From Salicibibacter cibi (GTDB lineage Bacteria > Bacillota > Bacilli > Bacillales > Marinococcaceae): DNA of 64,000 nt. The stretch is taken from contig NZ_CP054706.1 in the NCBI RefSeq assembly GCF_016495865.1, positions 3,038,001 through 3,102,000 of the forward strand, in the 5' to 3' direction. The stretch's first letter is position 1. Each line of letters opens with the position of its first letter. Under the pieces are notes generated by a model. That model did not search any database, had not been told where the DNA came from, and was given only the letters and a program-made list of their open reading frames with translations. Below are positions 29,493-39,617 of this stretch, one piece after another. Both the position numbers and the translations under genes were made by a program.

Positions 29493-30357
29493 TGTTAATC
29501 TCCTTCTGTTCCCACGCATGGATTTTCAGGATATTCACAAGTATATCTTTTGTTTCCGAACGAGACACGACTCGGTCCAACTGCCCGTGCTCCAATAAAA
29601 ATTCCGAGGTCTGAAAATCATCGGGAAGTTCTTCGCGTATCGTCTGCTCGATCACCCTTCTTCCTGCAAAACCGATCAGCGCTCCCGGTTCTGCGAAATT
29701 ATAATCTCCCAAAGACGCGAAACTTGCCGAAACACCTCCGGTTGTCGGGTGGGTCATGATGGAAATAAAAGGAATGTTAGCCCGATGTAAACGGTCCAGA
29801 GCAACGCTTGTTTTCCCCATTTGCATCAGGCTTACGACTCCTTCTTGCATCCGCGCTCCTCCTGATGCACTATACATGATAAACGGTACGCCGGTTTTTT
29901 CCGCCTGCAAGATGGCGCGGGAAATTTTTTCTCCGACGACAGCGCCCATGCTTCCCATTCTAAAACGCGCGTCCATGACGCCAAGTACAACCGGGTACCC
30001 TTTGATCGTTCCTTCTCCGGTGACAACCGCTTCGTTCAATCCTGTTTTTTCTTGGTCTTTGTTTAGCTTCTCCTCGTATTCGGGAAAATCCAAGGGGTTT
30101 CCCGAGAACATCCCCGTGTCCATTTCCCGAAACGTTTCCTCGTCAATGACAGAATCGACACGCTCATAGGCGGTCATACGAAAATGATGCCCACACTCGC
30201 TACATAAATTCAATTCCTTTTTTAGTTCACGCGAGTACATGATGGTTTTGCAGCTGGGGCATTTCGCCATTACACCGTTATTCATTTTTGTAGGCTGCGT
30301 TCGTTCCGATGGAATCGTTGCATACTTTCTTTTTTTTGAAAATAAATCCCTAAACAA
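29470..30357 (-). CDS. accD: Acetyl-CoA carboxylase carboxyltransferase subunit beta
   Basis: 295 residues from a TTG at 30357, about seven bases after AAGAGGTG; this start gives [18 protein letters not shown], aligned with the B. subtilis N-terminus. A GTG nine bases upstream is the alternative. A zinc ribbon CPSC-n15-CSECG near 36-60 is followed by the crotonase-fold domain ([48 protein letters not shown]). Partner of AccA, with overlapping genes. Confidence 0.95.
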   Translation of the reverse strand: MFRDLFSKKRKYATIPSERTQPTKMNNGVMAKCPSCKTIMYSRELKKELNLCSECGHHFRMTAYERVDSVIDEETFREMDTGMFSGNPLDFPEYEEKLNKDQEKTGLNEAVVTGEGTIKGYPVVLGVMDARFRMGSMGAVVGEKISRAILQAEKTGVPFIMYSASGGARMQEGVVSLMQMGKTSVALDRLHRANIPFISIMTHPTTGGVSASFASLGDYNFAEPGALIGFAGRRVIEQTIREELPDDFQTSEFLLEHGQLDRVVSRSETKDILVNILKIHAWEQKEINNEPKSSI

Positions 30358-30399
30358 GCTGTTCACCTCTTTAGTTCTCCTAAGCCGTTCGTTTGAAAA

Positions 30400-30423
30400 G
30401 CGACCGCCTTTATTGGCGATCGC
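30400..30423 (-). terminator. Terminator between malic enzyme and accD
   Basis: GCGATCGCC / GGCGGTCGC (one G-U pair) with loop AATAAA, followed on the minus strand by TTTTC. Located between the malic enzyme stop and the accD start. Confidence 0.65.
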
Positions 30424-30443
30424 TTTTTACCCATCGCGCTTGC

Positions 30444-31679
30444 TTATTCCTCAATCAAAGCTTCTTTGCGCGTTCGTTCGGCAATTTCCTCGGGGTCGGC
30501 ATTTTTTCTTGCCACGCCTGTTTCCATAGCGGCTTTCGCTACCGCGGCAGCCACTGCCGGGGCGACACGAGGATCAAATGGAGCCGGAATCGTATAATCC
30601 GACGATAATTCGTCGTCACCGATAAGGTCAGCAATCGCATAAACGGCTGCTTGCTTCATCTCCTCATTAATATGGGAGGCATTGACATCAAGGGCGCCCC
30701 TAAAGATCCCCGGAAAAGCAAGGACATTGTTCACTTGGTTCGGATAATCCGACCGCCCGGTGCCGATGACGATTGCTCCGGCTTCTTTCGCAACATCAGG
30801 CATGATTTCCGGAGTTGGGTTTGCCATTGCAAAAATAACCGGATGGTCATCCATCGACCGAACCATTTCTTTCGTTAATGCCCCTTCGACGGAAACACCG
30901 ATAAAAACATTGGCCCCATGGATGACATCCACTAATGGACCTTCTTTTCTCTCAAGATTGGTCACTTTCGCCACATTTTCCTTGACTTCATTCATGCCTT
31001 CAGGTCTGCCTTCATAAATCGCACCTCGGGAGTCACACATGATGATTTCTTCAACTCCCATGTTCATGAGCAATTTAATAACGGCAATGCCCGCTGCTCC
31101 TGCGCCGTTGATCACAACCTTGGCCTCAGAGAGACTCTTTCCTGCTACTGTTAATGCGTTGATCAACCCGGCGACAGTCACAATCGCTGTGCCGTGCTGA
31201 TCGTCATGAAAAACAGGAATATTCGTTTCTTCTTTCAATCGGTCCTCAATGATAAAACAATCCGGCGCTGCAATATCTTCAAGATTAACGCCGCCGAAAG
31301 AAGGCTCCATCATTTTAACTGTCTCGATGATTTTCTCGTTGTCTGCAGAATTCAAACAGATAGGAAAGGCATCTACGCCTGCAAACGATTTAAACAAAAC
31401 CGCCTTTCCTTCCATGACGGGAAGAGAAGCAGATGCCCCGATATTTCCCAAACCTAACACGGCGCTCCCATTTGAAACGACAGCAACCATGTTGCTTTTC
31501 ATCGTGTAATCAAAGACCTTTTCCGGGTCCTCGTTAATTTCTTTGCATGGCTCAGCTACGCCGGGCGAATAGGCAAGGCTTAGGTCGCGGCTGTTACGAA
31601 CTGGAATTTTTGACTTGGATTCAAGTTTTCCTTGTTTCATTTTGTGAAGATGTAACGCTTCTTCTTTTATTGTATCCAC
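30444..31679 (-). CDS. ytsJ: Malic enzyme (malate dehydrogenase, oxaloacetate-decarboxylating)
   Basis: 411 residues from a GTG at 31679 behind AGAAGGAG. Decarboxylates malate to pyruvate with NAD(P) reduction. Contains the malic-enzyme N-terminal signature LAYSPGVAEPCKEI, GNIGASASLPVMEGKAVLFK, FHDDQHGTAIVTVAGLINAL and the Rossmann motif VINGAGAAGIAVIKLLM. Short bacterial form without a phosphotransacetylase domain. Its place between accD and dnaE matches B. subtilis ytsJ, whose product prefers NADP; cofactor choice here is not proved. Confidence 0.92.
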   Translation of the reverse strand: MDTIKEEALHLHKMKQGKLESKSKIPVRNSRDLSLAYSPGVAEPCKEINEDPEKVFDYTMKSNMVAVVSNGSAVLGLGNIGASASLPVMEGKAVLFKSFAGVDAFPICLNSADNEKIIETVKMMEPSFGGVNLEDIAAPDCFIIEDRLKEETNIPVFHDDQHGTAIVTVAGLINALTVAGKSLSEAKVVINGAGAAGIAVIKLLMNMGVEEIIMCDSRGAIYEGRPEGMNEVKENVAKVTNLERKEGPLVDVIHGANVFIGVSVEGALTKEMVRSMDDHPVIFAMANPTPEIMPDVAKEAGAIVIGTGRSDYPNQVNNVLAFPGIFRGALDVNASHINEEMKQAAVYAIADLIGDDELSSDYTIPAPFDPRVAPAVAAAVAKAAMETGVARKNADPEEIAERTRKEALIEE

Positions 31680-31832
31680 GATTTGTACACTCCTTCTAGG
31701 ATTTTTTTGCGAAAATATGTGCTCCAGTTCGCTCTGCTTTCTGATTGAGATCTATTATAACAAAGACAACCTGCCCGTACACCCTTTTTTACCTTTAAAT
31801 TAAATATTTCTTTGCTGATGTGAAGGATTAGC

Positions 31833-34800
31833 TTAACGGCTGTCCTCTGATTTCTTCCGTTCCGCGACATTTTCCTCCCCTACAAGCAGCTTTACGTTTG
31901 CACGAAGTTCGTCATTGATGCGCACACGGTAACGATCATCAAACGCAAATAATTGCTTCGTTTTTTCGTTGTATACGCGCACTTGGGAGAAACCGGGCAT
32001 TTTTTGCAACAACTTTTTGAGTCGGTGGGATTGGGCATGTTCATGCGTTTCATCCGTCCATTTAATGTAAAGAACGGTTGCTGCTTCTTCCTGCGCACGT
32101 TCTACAGTGATCACATCATCGGCAATTACTTTATTGCCGTATTGGTCAACCGTCCGCTTTCCGCGCACAAACACATAGCGTTGTTCCTCCAGTTCATGAT
32201 TCACTTGCCGATACACATTTGGAAAAAGGACCACTTCACAATTGGCACTGTCATCACTAAGTTGCAAAAACGCCATTGTTTGTCCGTTTTTCGTGCGAAT
32301 TTGCTTCACATGTTCAATCGCACCCATGATCCAACGTTCTCTTTTCACAGGCGCCTGTTCTACTTCCGCGAGTGCCAAAGGCGAGCGTATGGCAATAAGA
32401 TGTTCGTATTGATCGAGGGGATGCCCGCTCAGATAAAAACCGGTCACTTCTTTTTCGTACATGTAGCATGTTTCCGGGCTAAGCGGCGTAGTATCCGCAT
32501 AGCGAAAATCTCCGCTTCCCCGCTCAAACAGTTGCCCCAAGTCCTGCTCGAAATCCACAAATTCAAGCGCCCGGTCAATCGATACGAGTAATTTGGCACG
32601 ATCACTGTGAAGATCATCAAATGCGCCTGCTTTAATGAGATTTGCAAGCATGCGGCGATTTACCGGCAAATGAGCGGTGCGTGCACAAAAATCAATAAAG
32701 GTTTGAAACACCCCACTTTTATTCCTTTCCCGGATGAGCTTCCCGCTTACTTGCCTGCCGACCTGGGTAATGATTTGCAAGGGAAAGCGCACGCCTTTTT
32801 CTTCCGGTGCAAAGGTCTCCTTGCTTTTGTTTACCGCCGGCGGGTAGATGTGCAAGTCTTGGTTCTTCATCTCTCGAATGGCTTTCCCAAGCCGCTCCTT
32901 ATCATTTTCCACCATCGACAGATAGGCAGAGAAAAAAACGAGGGGATAATGCATTTTATAATAGGCCAACCAGTAAGCAATAAAGCTATAAGCCACTGCA
33001 TGGCTACGGTTGAAGCCGTAATCGGCGAAACGCAGAATCCATGCATAAATTTGGGTAGCGGCCTTTTTCTCATAACCATTGGCAAGCGCACCATTGATAA
33101 ATGACGCTTTTTCATTTTCCAATTCTTCACGGTCTTTTTTGCTCACGGCCCTGCGGAGCAAGTCCGCTTGCGCCAATGAGTAACCCGCGATTTGCACGGC
33201 TACTTGCATAATCTGTTCCTGATAAACGATAACCCCGTAAGTCGGGGACAAGATCGGCGCCAGATCCGGATGGGCGTTGTTTATCTCGCGGCGGCCATGC
33301 TTGCCTGCAATATAAACATCGATCTGCTCCATCGGACCGGGGCGGTACAGCGCATTGACCGCAACCAAGTCCTCAAACGTTGTCGGCTGCAATTTCTTTA
33401 ACACTCGCTGCATTCCCGCGGATTCAAATTGAAAAATCCCTGTCGTCTTCCCGGCGGCAAGCATCGCCAACGTTTGCGGATCATCCTCCGGAATGGATCC
33501 GTGCCCATTACCACTTCCATTTTCCATGCGTTGTACCTCATCGCGAAGCTGTTCCAGCAACGTTAAATTTCTGAGCCCTAAAAAATCAATTTTCAGTAAC
33601 CCATATGCTTCCAAGTCTTCCATCGGCAATTGGGTAACGACCGTTAACGGACCACCGGCAGTAGGCACAATTTCCGACAGAGGCCGGGCGCTGAGAACGA
33701 CCCCGGCCGCGTGCAAAGACGTATGACGGGGAAGGCCTTCAATGGCTTCAGCATATTGAAACAATGTGTTCGCCTCTTTATTTTCCTTTAATAAATCCGA
33801 AAGCTTATCATCGCCCTTTCTTGCCGTTTTTAAGGTTGCATGCGCGGAAGGAAGCGAGCGAATGACTCGTTCGATCAGCGCCTGCGGGCTTCCCAACGCT
33901 TTTCCCGTATCCCTAAGCGCGGCGCGGGGTCCGAATGTACCGAATGTAATAATCTGTCCAACATGCGCGGTCCCGTATTTATTTCGCACGTATGCAATCA
34001 TTTCTTCCCGGCGATGATCGGGGAAATCAATGTCGATGTCCGGCAAAGAAACACGCGCTTCATTTAAAAAACGTTCAAATAGCAATTCATAAGCAAGGGG
34101 ATCAACGTCTGTAATATACAAGCAATACGCAACGATCGACCCCGCGGCCGAACCGCGACCGGGTCCGGTTAAGATGCCTGCGTCTCTGGCATAAGCCATA
34201 AAATCCCAAACAATAAGGAAGTAGTCTTCGAACGCGATCTTCTCAATAACGGCAAGTTCATGCTCCAGTCGCTCGAGCACGCGATCGTCCAAGCGGCCGT
34301 ACCGCTCGTTCGCGCCTTGAAAACAAATCCTTCTCAATGCATCCCTTGGTCGCTCCTCGCCAAGATCGGGAGAAGGAAGCATTGTCTGCAGTTGATCCGG
34401 TTCTACCGAACAACGATCCGCGATTGCAACTGCGTTTTCCATTGCTATCTTATCATGCGCCCATGCCTGTTCAGCATAAGAAGCAGGGAAAAGCACATGT
34501 TCCTCACGCCATTCCAACGGGCTTACGTCTTCGAGGGGACGATTGCTACGAATAGCTTCCAAACAGCGCCGCCATTTTCTATCTTCCTCTGTTAAAAAAG
34601 AAACATTGCCGCACGCCACCCGATCCAACTTCATTGCATCGGCAAACGCGATCCAATCTTGACGTTCTTCCCTTTCCGGTAAAGGAGCGGGAAGGCAACC
34701 GGCGTATAAGCGATCCGAACCAACCTTTTCCTTCAAAGCGTAAGCAATTTCCCTGGTATGCTCCCTGTCCGTCTCCTCAGGAAGAATAACGATTAGGTCG

Positions 34801-35153
34801 CTACAATGCCGATAAAAAAATTCAGCATGAACCCCGGGCTCCGATTGAGATTGGGTCTCAGCCGACAGCACCATTAATTGCTGGTAGCCAGTCAGATTGA
34901 CGGCGATTAAAAGGAGTGTCTTTTTCGCTTTTTCCTCAAAATCTACATCTAATTCCAAACCGAAAAGCGGTTTTATTTTTCGCTCCTTACAGCGTTTATA
35001 AAATTTATGGGCACCATACATGACGTTTCGATCTGTCAAAGCCAAGGCGGAATATCCGAGAGAAGCCGCCCGGTCCACGAGGGCCTCGATGCGGCACGTA
35101 CTCTCGAGCAAGGTGTATTCACTTCGTACTTGTAAATGGACAAATGAATCCAC
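31833..35153 (-). CDS. dnaE: DNA polymerase III alpha subunit DnaE
   Basis: 1106 residues from GTG 35153, eight bases after AAGGAG. Replicative polymerase of the DnaE3/DnaE type of Firmicutes, which extends primers before PolC takes over. Domains in order: N-terminal PHP domain (VHLQVRSEYTLLES, ALTDRNVMYGAHKF), palm with the catalytic aspartates in LPDIDIDFPDHRRE, fingers (FGTFGPRAALRDTGKALG, YGVIVYQEQIMQVA), a tandem helix-hairpin-helix region, and a C-terminal OB fold (WIMGAIEHVKQIRTKNGQTM). Long in-frame shadow frames inside it are not genes. Confidence 0.95.
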   Translation of the reverse strand: MDSFVHLQVRSEYTLLESTCRIEALVDRAASLGYSALALTDRNVMYGAHKFYKRCKERKIKPLFGLELDVDFEEKAKKTLLLIAVNLTGYQQLMVLSAETQSQSEPGVHAEFFYRHCSDLIVILPEETDREHTREIAYALKEKVGSDRLYAGCLPAPLPEREERQDWIAFADAMKLDRVACGNVSFLTEEDRKWRRCLEAIRSNRPLEDVSPLEWREEHVLFPASYAEQAWAHDKIAMENAVAIADRCSVEPDQLQTMLPSPDLGEERPRDALRRICFQGANERYGRLDDRVLERLEHELAVIEKIAFEDYFLIVWDFMAYARDAGILTGPGRGSAAGSIVAYCLYITDVDPLAYELLFERFLNEARVSLPDIDIDFPDHRREEMIAYVRNKYGTAHVGQIITFGTFGPRAALRDTGKALGSPQALIERVIRSLPSAHATLKTARKGDDKLSDLLKENKEANTLFQYAEAIEGLPRHTSLHAAGVVLSARPLSEIVPTAGGPLTVVTQLPMEDLEAYGLLKIDFLGLRNLTLLEQLRDEVQRMENGSGNGHGSIPEDDPQTLAMLAAGKTTGIFQFESAGMQRVLKKLQPTTFEDLVAVNALYRPGPMEQIDVYIAGKHGRREINNAHPDLAPILSPTYGVIVYQEQIMQVAVQIAGYSLAQADLLRRAVSKKDREELENEKASFINGALANGYEKKAATQIYAWILRFADYGFNRSHAVAYSFIAYWLAYYKMHYPLVFFSAYLSMVENDKERLGKAIREMKNQDLHIYPPAVNKSKETFAPEEKGVRFPLQIITQVGRQVSGKLIRERNKSGVFQTFIDFCARTAHLPVNRRMLANLIKAGAFDDLHSDRAKLLVSIDRALEFVDFEQDLGQLFERGSGDFRYADTTPLSPETCYMYEKEVTGFYLSGHPLDQYEHLIAIRSPLALAEVEQAPVKRERWIMGAIEHVKQIRTKNGQTMAFLQLSDDSANCEVVLFPNVYRQVNHELEEQRYVFVRGKRTVDQYGNKVIADDVITVERAQEEAATVLYIKWTDETHEHAQSHRLKKLLQKMPGFSQVRVYNEKTKQLFAFDDRYRVRINDELRANVKLLVGEENVAERKKSEDSR

Positions 35154-35280
35154 GGCACTCTCTCCTTTTCCCACATCTAAAACAAGCATAACTTGGCCCT
35201 CTATCGATTATACATGAACATAGACGATCCATGCTTAAATGGGAATAAGGTTGTTTCGACAGATAGGGGGAACCCGGCGC

Positions 35281-35619
35281 ATGTTTACCAGAGATTTTTT
35301 GGCTACATTGGTTTTGGATTTTTTCGTTGCCTTCGGGGTAGTGCTAGGCGGAGCCATTATCGGCGGAATTGGCGCTTTCATGATCGGAAAACCGCCGCTT
35401 GCAACCATCCACGATTTAGCCGGCAGCTTGAAAATTTGGGCGCTTGTTGCTGCCATCGGAGGGACGTTTGATGCGATCACCAGCTTGGAACGCGGTCTTT
35501 TTTACGGCACACATATCGATATCTATAAAACCGTTTGTATGATTTTGGCAGCTTTATCCGGCGCAAATATCGGTGCGCTGATCATCCAATGGATTACACA
35601 GGAACAGATTCACCCATGA
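35281..35619 (+). CDS. ytrH: Sporulation membrane protein YtrH
   Basis: 112 residues from ATG 35281 (GGGGGAACCC upstream; an earlier ATG at 35239 is possible). Membrane protein with helices at FLATLVLDFFVAFGVVLGGAIIGGIGAFMIG, ALVAAIGGTFDAI and CMILAALSGANIGALI. Orthologues in B. subtilis are made in the mother cell under sigma-E and help forespore development. Divergent from dnaE and overlapping ytrI by ATGA. Confidence 0.85.
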   Translation: MFTRDFLATLVLDFFVAFGVVLGGAIIGGIGAFMIGKPPLATIHDLAGSLKIWALVAAIGGTFDAITSLERGLFYGTHIDIYKTVCMILAALSGANIGALIIQWITQEQIHP

Positions 35620-36119
35620 GAATCCCTCCCTATTACCGGCGTCCGGGCTGGCAAAGATTTTTGGCAGGTGTCATTATCGGCGCACTGATTGGCTGGTGTA
35701 TTTTCCTCTTTCAGTTTGGCAAAGTGCACGAAGAAATGATCGTGGAACTCGGAAAAAATGAATTGCACATCGAACAACTGCAACGTAATCTTGAATCGCT
35801 ACGGGAACGGGAACAGGAGGAAAACAACGACGATGATTTTATCATTGAAGAAATTTCAATTGTCTTTGAAAATGAGGAAGAAAGCCGCCTCAGCGAACTC
35901 GCACTATATGACATCGAACAACAGGCCACGGAAGAATTGGAACACCTATTAGACCAAAATCTGGAAAATGTTGCTGAAAATCGAGAACTACTCGTGAGAA
36001 CCATTGAAAATAAACGTTATCTAGCCAATGATTACGAATACAACCTGATTGTGCATCAGATAACCCTTTATCGAACGTTGGAACTCCATGTAGAGATTGT
36101 CCCCGTTTCCGATGACTGA
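35616..36119 (+). CDS. ytrI: Sporulation protein YtrI
   Basis: 167 residues, start at the ATG of the ATGA overlap with ytrH. One membrane helix near 13-31 (FLAGVIIGALIGWCIFLFQFG), then a coiled coil of charged heptads (EELGKNELHIEQLQRNLESL to REQEENND) and an extracytoplasmic domain ending TLELHVEIVPVSDD. Position and layout match B. subtilis ytrI, co-transcribed with ytrH in sporulation. Confidence 0.82.
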   Translation: MRIPPYYRRPGWQRFLAGVIIGALIGWCIFLFQFGKVHEEMIVELGKNELHIEQLQRNLESLREREQEENNDDDFIIEEISIVFENEEESRLSELALYDIEQQATEELEHLLDQNLENVAENRELLVRTIENKRYLANDYEYNLIVHQITLYRTLELHVEIVPVSDD

Positions 36120-36132
36120 TTGTATCCATGAA

Positions 36133-36162
36133 TGCCTGGTAATTTTTTTTCATAACCAGGCA
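36133..36162. terminator. Bidirectional terminator between ytrI and nrnA
   Basis: TGCCTGGT (36133-36140) and ACCAGGCA (36155-36162) pair around a loop with eight Ts; two genes converge here. Confidence 0.6.
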
Positions 36163-36163
36163 A

Positions 36164-37111
36164 TTATGTCCGGTACGCTTTACAAATCTCTTCCAACTGC
36201 TCCACTACCCGCGCTCGTTCTTCATCATTTTCTGCGGTTGCACCTGCAGCGAGCGGGTGCCCTCCCCCTTGGAATCGGCCCGCCAGCTCGTTAATGACAG
36301 GGCCTTTGGAACGAAGCCTTACCCGATAACTTTTGTCTTCCAGTTCTACGAACGTTACCCAGGCAACGATGTCTTCCACATTCGCAACGGCATGCACGAT
36401 CGCTGATGATTCATTCACGCTCACTTGATACTTCCGAAGTTGTTCCTGGCTAAGCACGATAACGCCAACCCCATTTTCGCTCAACGTAAAATCGGAAAGC
36501 ACCTCGCCTTCCATTCGCAACAGCGAAAGGGGTTTTTTGTACATCTCATTAAACAATCGACGAACATCGAATTCTCTTTCAAACAAAAGCTGAACAGCCT
36601 TGAATGTACGCGCCGATGTGTTCGGATGGGAAAAACGTCCCGTGTCTCCGACAATCCCTGCGTATAATAGACGGGCGCACTCACCGTCGAGCTTCCACCC
36701 ATGCGCAGAAGCGGTCGTTTCATACCAATGAACGATCATTTCCGATGTTGAGCTGAATGTCGGATCCACCCACGCGAGGGAGGCATAATCATCTACAAGC
36801 GGATGATGGTCGATTTTAAAAAGTTCACGGGCGTTTTTATAGCGCTCGTCGTCAATCCGTCCGGTGTTCGCCGTGTCGCACACAATAACGAGCGCCTTCG
36901 AAAATGCTTCATCATCAATCGTGTCCATTTCAGATAAAAATGAAAGGGACGGTTCCTCTTCACCGGCCAGTTGTACTTTTTTCCCGGTGTTGATTTCAAT
37001 TAATCTCGCTAACCCAGCTTGAGAGCCGATCGCGTCCGGATCCGGACGTTCATGGCGACAAATAATGATTTGCTCATAAGCGGCAATCGTATCAAAAAGT
37101 TTCTGTTTCAT
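36164..37111 (-). CDS. nrnA: Nano-RNase / pAp phosphatase NrnA (DHH family)
   Basis: 315 residues from ATG 37111 (AAAGGAGCC upstream). Degrades 2-5 nt RNAs and dephosphorylates 3'-phosphoadenosine 5'-phosphate. DHH-domain metal ligands are in RHERPDPDAIGSQ, VCDTANTGRID and IDHHPLVDDY. The DHHA1 domain has GGGHPLAAGAT near the C-terminus. Converges on ytrI and diverges from ytpI, as in B. subtilis (ytqI). Confidence 0.93.
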   Translation of the reverse strand: MKQKLFDTIAAYEQIIICRHERPDPDAIGSQAGLARLIEINTGKKVQLAGEEEPSLSFLSEMDTIDDEAFSKALVIVCDTANTGRIDDERYKNARELFKIDHHPLVDDYASLAWVDPTFSSTSEMIVHWYETTASAHGWKLDGECARLLYAGIVGDTGRFSHPNTSARTFKAVQLLFEREFDVRRLFNEMYKKPLSLLRMEGEVLSDFTLSENGVGVIVLSQEQLRKYQVSVNESSAIVHAVANVEDIVAWVTFVELEDKSYRVRLRSKGPVINELAGRFQGGGHPLAAGATAENDEERARVVEQLEEICKAYRT

Positions 37112-37202
37112 TTTTTTGGCTCCTTTGCCTTTTAAAACTTGTGCTCTTACTTTCAAATCGAAGAAAAAAAAGGTACACTAGGGCTTGTAAGGAGGAATTT
37201 TG

Positions 37203-37526
37203 ATGACTATAATCGTTCCCATTGTTATGGCGATTTCAATCGCACTCTATGTGTACAATAAATTCAAACGTTTCCGCGCCTCCCGAGAAGCCATTAAACA
37301 ATGGTACCAAACAAAGGCCATGATAGCATTGGGCGTTTTCATACTGGCTCCCGGATTGCTTTTCATGTTGCCACCCATGTGGGGCGTTGTGGAATTTATC
37401 GTCGGACTTGTTTTCTCGTTGCTAGGGCTTGTCTATGTCATCTACGGGAGTAAATACTACAGGAAAGTGCTGCCCTTTGCGAAAGAAGAGTCTGAAGCTA
37501 TGCGAATTTCCGGAAGCGGGAAGTGA
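37203..37526 (+). CDS. ytpI: YtpI-like small membrane protein
   Basis: 107 residues, ATG 37203 after AAGGAGGAATTTTG. Three hydrophobic helices (IVPIVMAISIALYVY, MIALGVFILAPGLLFMLPP, VVEFIVGLVFSLLGLVYVIYG) with a basic loop KFKRFRASREAIKQW. Its place between nrnA and ytoI identifies it with B. subtilis ytpI, whose function is unknown. Confidence 0.8.
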   Translation: MTIIVPIVMAISIALYVYNKFKRFRASREAIKQWYQTKAMIALGVFILAPGLLFMLPPMWGVVEFIVGLVFSLLGLVYVIYGSKYYRKVLPFAKEESEAMRISGSGK

Positions 37527-37707
37527 GAGACGGGGGGGTGAAAGTCTCCCTGCAGCTCTCGTGTCCCGATCGGGGTCATCCGGTTTCGCCCGGAAGTTTT
37601 TTCGTGTCGGGACTCATGAGCACTCTATGGCGACCAAAAAGCTCCGTTTTCCGGCACATTCGGGTTTCATGAACCGCATGAACCGTTTATCACAATCCTC
37701 GCCCCTG

Positions 37708-39015
37708 CTATTTTTCCAAGAGTTGGGCCATCATAAGGCCTTTCCCGACGAGTTCATCTTCAAGATACAGCTCCACATCCACTTTCCCGCTTTTTCGGCT
37801 GACTTCCAATATCTTTCCTTTCATCTCAATCTCGTTTTCGATTTGAACCGGCTTCAAAAAATATAACGAGAGATTTTCAACGACGAGATCTCCCTTACGA
37901 TGACGGCGCAATAAACGACTGCCCACTTCTGTAACCAACGTGGACAAAACCCCATACGAAATCATCCCGATCGGATTTGTCATCTGCGGGGTTAATTCAC
38001 ATACATAATCGTATACAGAACCGCCGGGTGCTTCCTCCACATTCCCGGTGATAAGGTCGTCAAGCGTATCCCCTACATGTGGTTGCCGCTGGGCAACCTG
38101 CAAAGCTTTTAATACATCTTGCCGGCTGATAATACCGAGCAAACGGGATTCTCCATCAATGACAGGAAGAAGTTCGATCCCCTCCCAAACCATGACATGG
38201 GCGGCAGATGCCAAAGATGTTTGCGCATTGACCGTTATCGGCTCAGCGGTCATGACTTTCTCAACAGGCGTACTTTCTTTCATCGATAATATATCTTTCG
38301 CCGCTACCATGCCCAGTACTTTCATCTCGTTGTTAACGACCGGAAAGCGGCTATGGCTCGTATCTGTATTAAGTTGATGCCAGCGCTCCACCATATGGTC
38401 GGTTGTTAAAAAATGCGTATCCTCCAACGGAATCAATATATCTTCAACGAAGACGATTTCTTTTTTGATTAACTGGTCATAAATGGCCCGATTGATCATA
38501 CTGGCAACCGTAAACGTATCATAACTTGTCGTAATAATCGGGAGAGAGTGTTCATTGGCATAGGCAATCGTTTCTTCATTCGTATCGAACCCGCCGGTAA
38601 TCAACACTGCGGCTCCTGCTTCCAGTGCAAGCTGGTGGACTTGATAACGGTTGCCAACAATTAGTAAGTGTCCCGGTTCCACATAGCGCATCATCGCTTC
38701 CATTTTCATGGCGCCAATCACAAACCGCTGCAATGTTTTATGTAATCCATCCCTGCCGCCAAGCACTTGTCCATCCACGATGTTGACGACTTCGGCAAAC
38801 GTGAGGTGTTCAAAGTTTTCCTTTTTCTTCTCCACACGAATCGTCCCAACACGCTCGATCGTAGTGACGATGCCTTGGTTTTCCGCTTCCTTGATGGCCC
38901 TATATGCGGTTCCTTCGCTTACGTTCATCACCTTGGCAATCCTGCGGACCGAAATCTTCTCCCCGACACCCAAATGATAAATATGTTGCAAAATCTGTTC
39001 GTGTTTCGTTGACAT
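37708..39015 (-). CDS. ytoI: YtoI: HTH, DRTGG, CBS pair and hotdog domains
   Basis: 435 residues. N-terminal winged-helix segment (GEKISVRRIAKVMNVSEGTAYRAIKEA, about 15-42), DRTGG domain (LTFAEVVNIVDGQVLGGRDG onward), two CBS motifs (DTSHSRFPVVNNEMKVLGMV and IELLPVIDGESRLLGIISRQDVLK), then a thioesterase-like hotdog fold at the C-terminus. CBS pairs usually bind adenosine nucleotides. The arrangement suggests a ligand-sensing regulator, but the real role of YtoI is not known. Confidence 0.88.
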   Translation of the reverse strand: MSTKHEQILQHIYHLGVGEKISVRRIAKVMNVSEGTAYRAIKEAENQGIVTTIERVGTIRVEKKKENFEHLTFAEVVNIVDGQVLGGRDGLHKTLQRFVIGAMKMEAMMRYVEPGHLLIVGNRYQVHQLALEAGAAVLITGGFDTNEETIAYANEHSLPIITTSYDTFTVASMINRAIYDQLIKKEIVFVEDILIPLEDTHFLTTDHMVERWHQLNTDTSHSRFPVVNNEMKVLGMVAAKDILSMKESTPVEKVMTAEPITVNAQTSLASAAHVMVWEGIELLPVIDGESRLLGIISRQDVLKALQVAQRQPHVGDTLDDLITGNVEEAPGGSVYDYVCELTPQMTNPIGMISYGVLSTLVTEVGSRLLRRHRKGDLVVENLSLYFLKPVQIENEIEMKGKILEVSRKSGKVDVELYLEDELVGKGLMMAQLLEK

Positions 39016-39131
39016 ATGGTATGTTCACCCCCAATCTAATGAATGAAATGAAAAAACTTGGCAGCCAACCAAGTTTTCGTGCAAACAATCGTGCTCGTTT
39101 CTTTTCATTATAAAGGTGGGGCGACAGATGA

Positions 39132-39392
39132 TCAAGCGCGAAGTCGTCCGTGCGTTTGATCCCCTTTTCTACGACTTTCGAGAATCGTTCTTGTTTCAAC
39201 GGCTCCGTTTTTCTTCTTATGCCGTTCATGTAACAACGCCGAAAGATTCCCACCGACGACAAGCAAGGCAAAAACAAACCATACACTGGCAAAAATACCG
39301 GCTAACCCTTCCGCTTGTAACGAGAATTGTTCAATCGCATGCCATAAGAGGAAAAACACGATCCCCAACGAAATAAGCAAACGTAAACGCAT
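39132..39392 (-). CDS. Hypothetical membrane protein
   Basis: 86 residues from ATG 39392, preceded by GAGGGGGGATCG. Two hydrophobic helices (LLISLGIVFFLLWHAIEQF and AGIFASVWFVFALLVVGGNLSALL) and a strongly basic tail (HERHKKKNGAVETRTILESR). No family recognised. It is upstream of ytoI on the same strand with a 116-bp gap. Confidence 0.55.
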   Translation of the reverse strand: MRLRLLISLGIVFFLLWHAIEQFSLQAEGLAGIFASVWFVFALLVVGGNLSALLHERHKKKNGAVETRTILESRRKGDQTHGRLRA

Positions 39393-39617
39393 TCGATCCC
39401 CCCTCTGCTCATTAGCATATGAGCGGAGCGTCATTCCTATGACTCGTCCAGGCTTCAACCTCCCAAGTGAACCCATTTCGAGGTTCTCTCGCTTTCAGGC
39501 CTACTGCCTGCCTGTTTACGCCTAATATGTTCTGTTGCCAAGACACATCCAAGACTCGCTATTGGTGACTCGGTTGCAGTTTTACCAAGTAGAGTTCTAC
39601 CTACTAAATGACAAGAT

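Noticed and set aside
31953..33104. Long plus-strand frames (212 and 165 codons) within dnaE
   Set aside because: Antisense shadows of a fully conserved polymerase gene.
37527..37707. Hairpin-rich stretch between ytpI and ytoI considered as a riboswitch
   Set aside because: It lies downstream of both converging genes, so a terminator region is the simpler reading, and no known riboswitch core is present.
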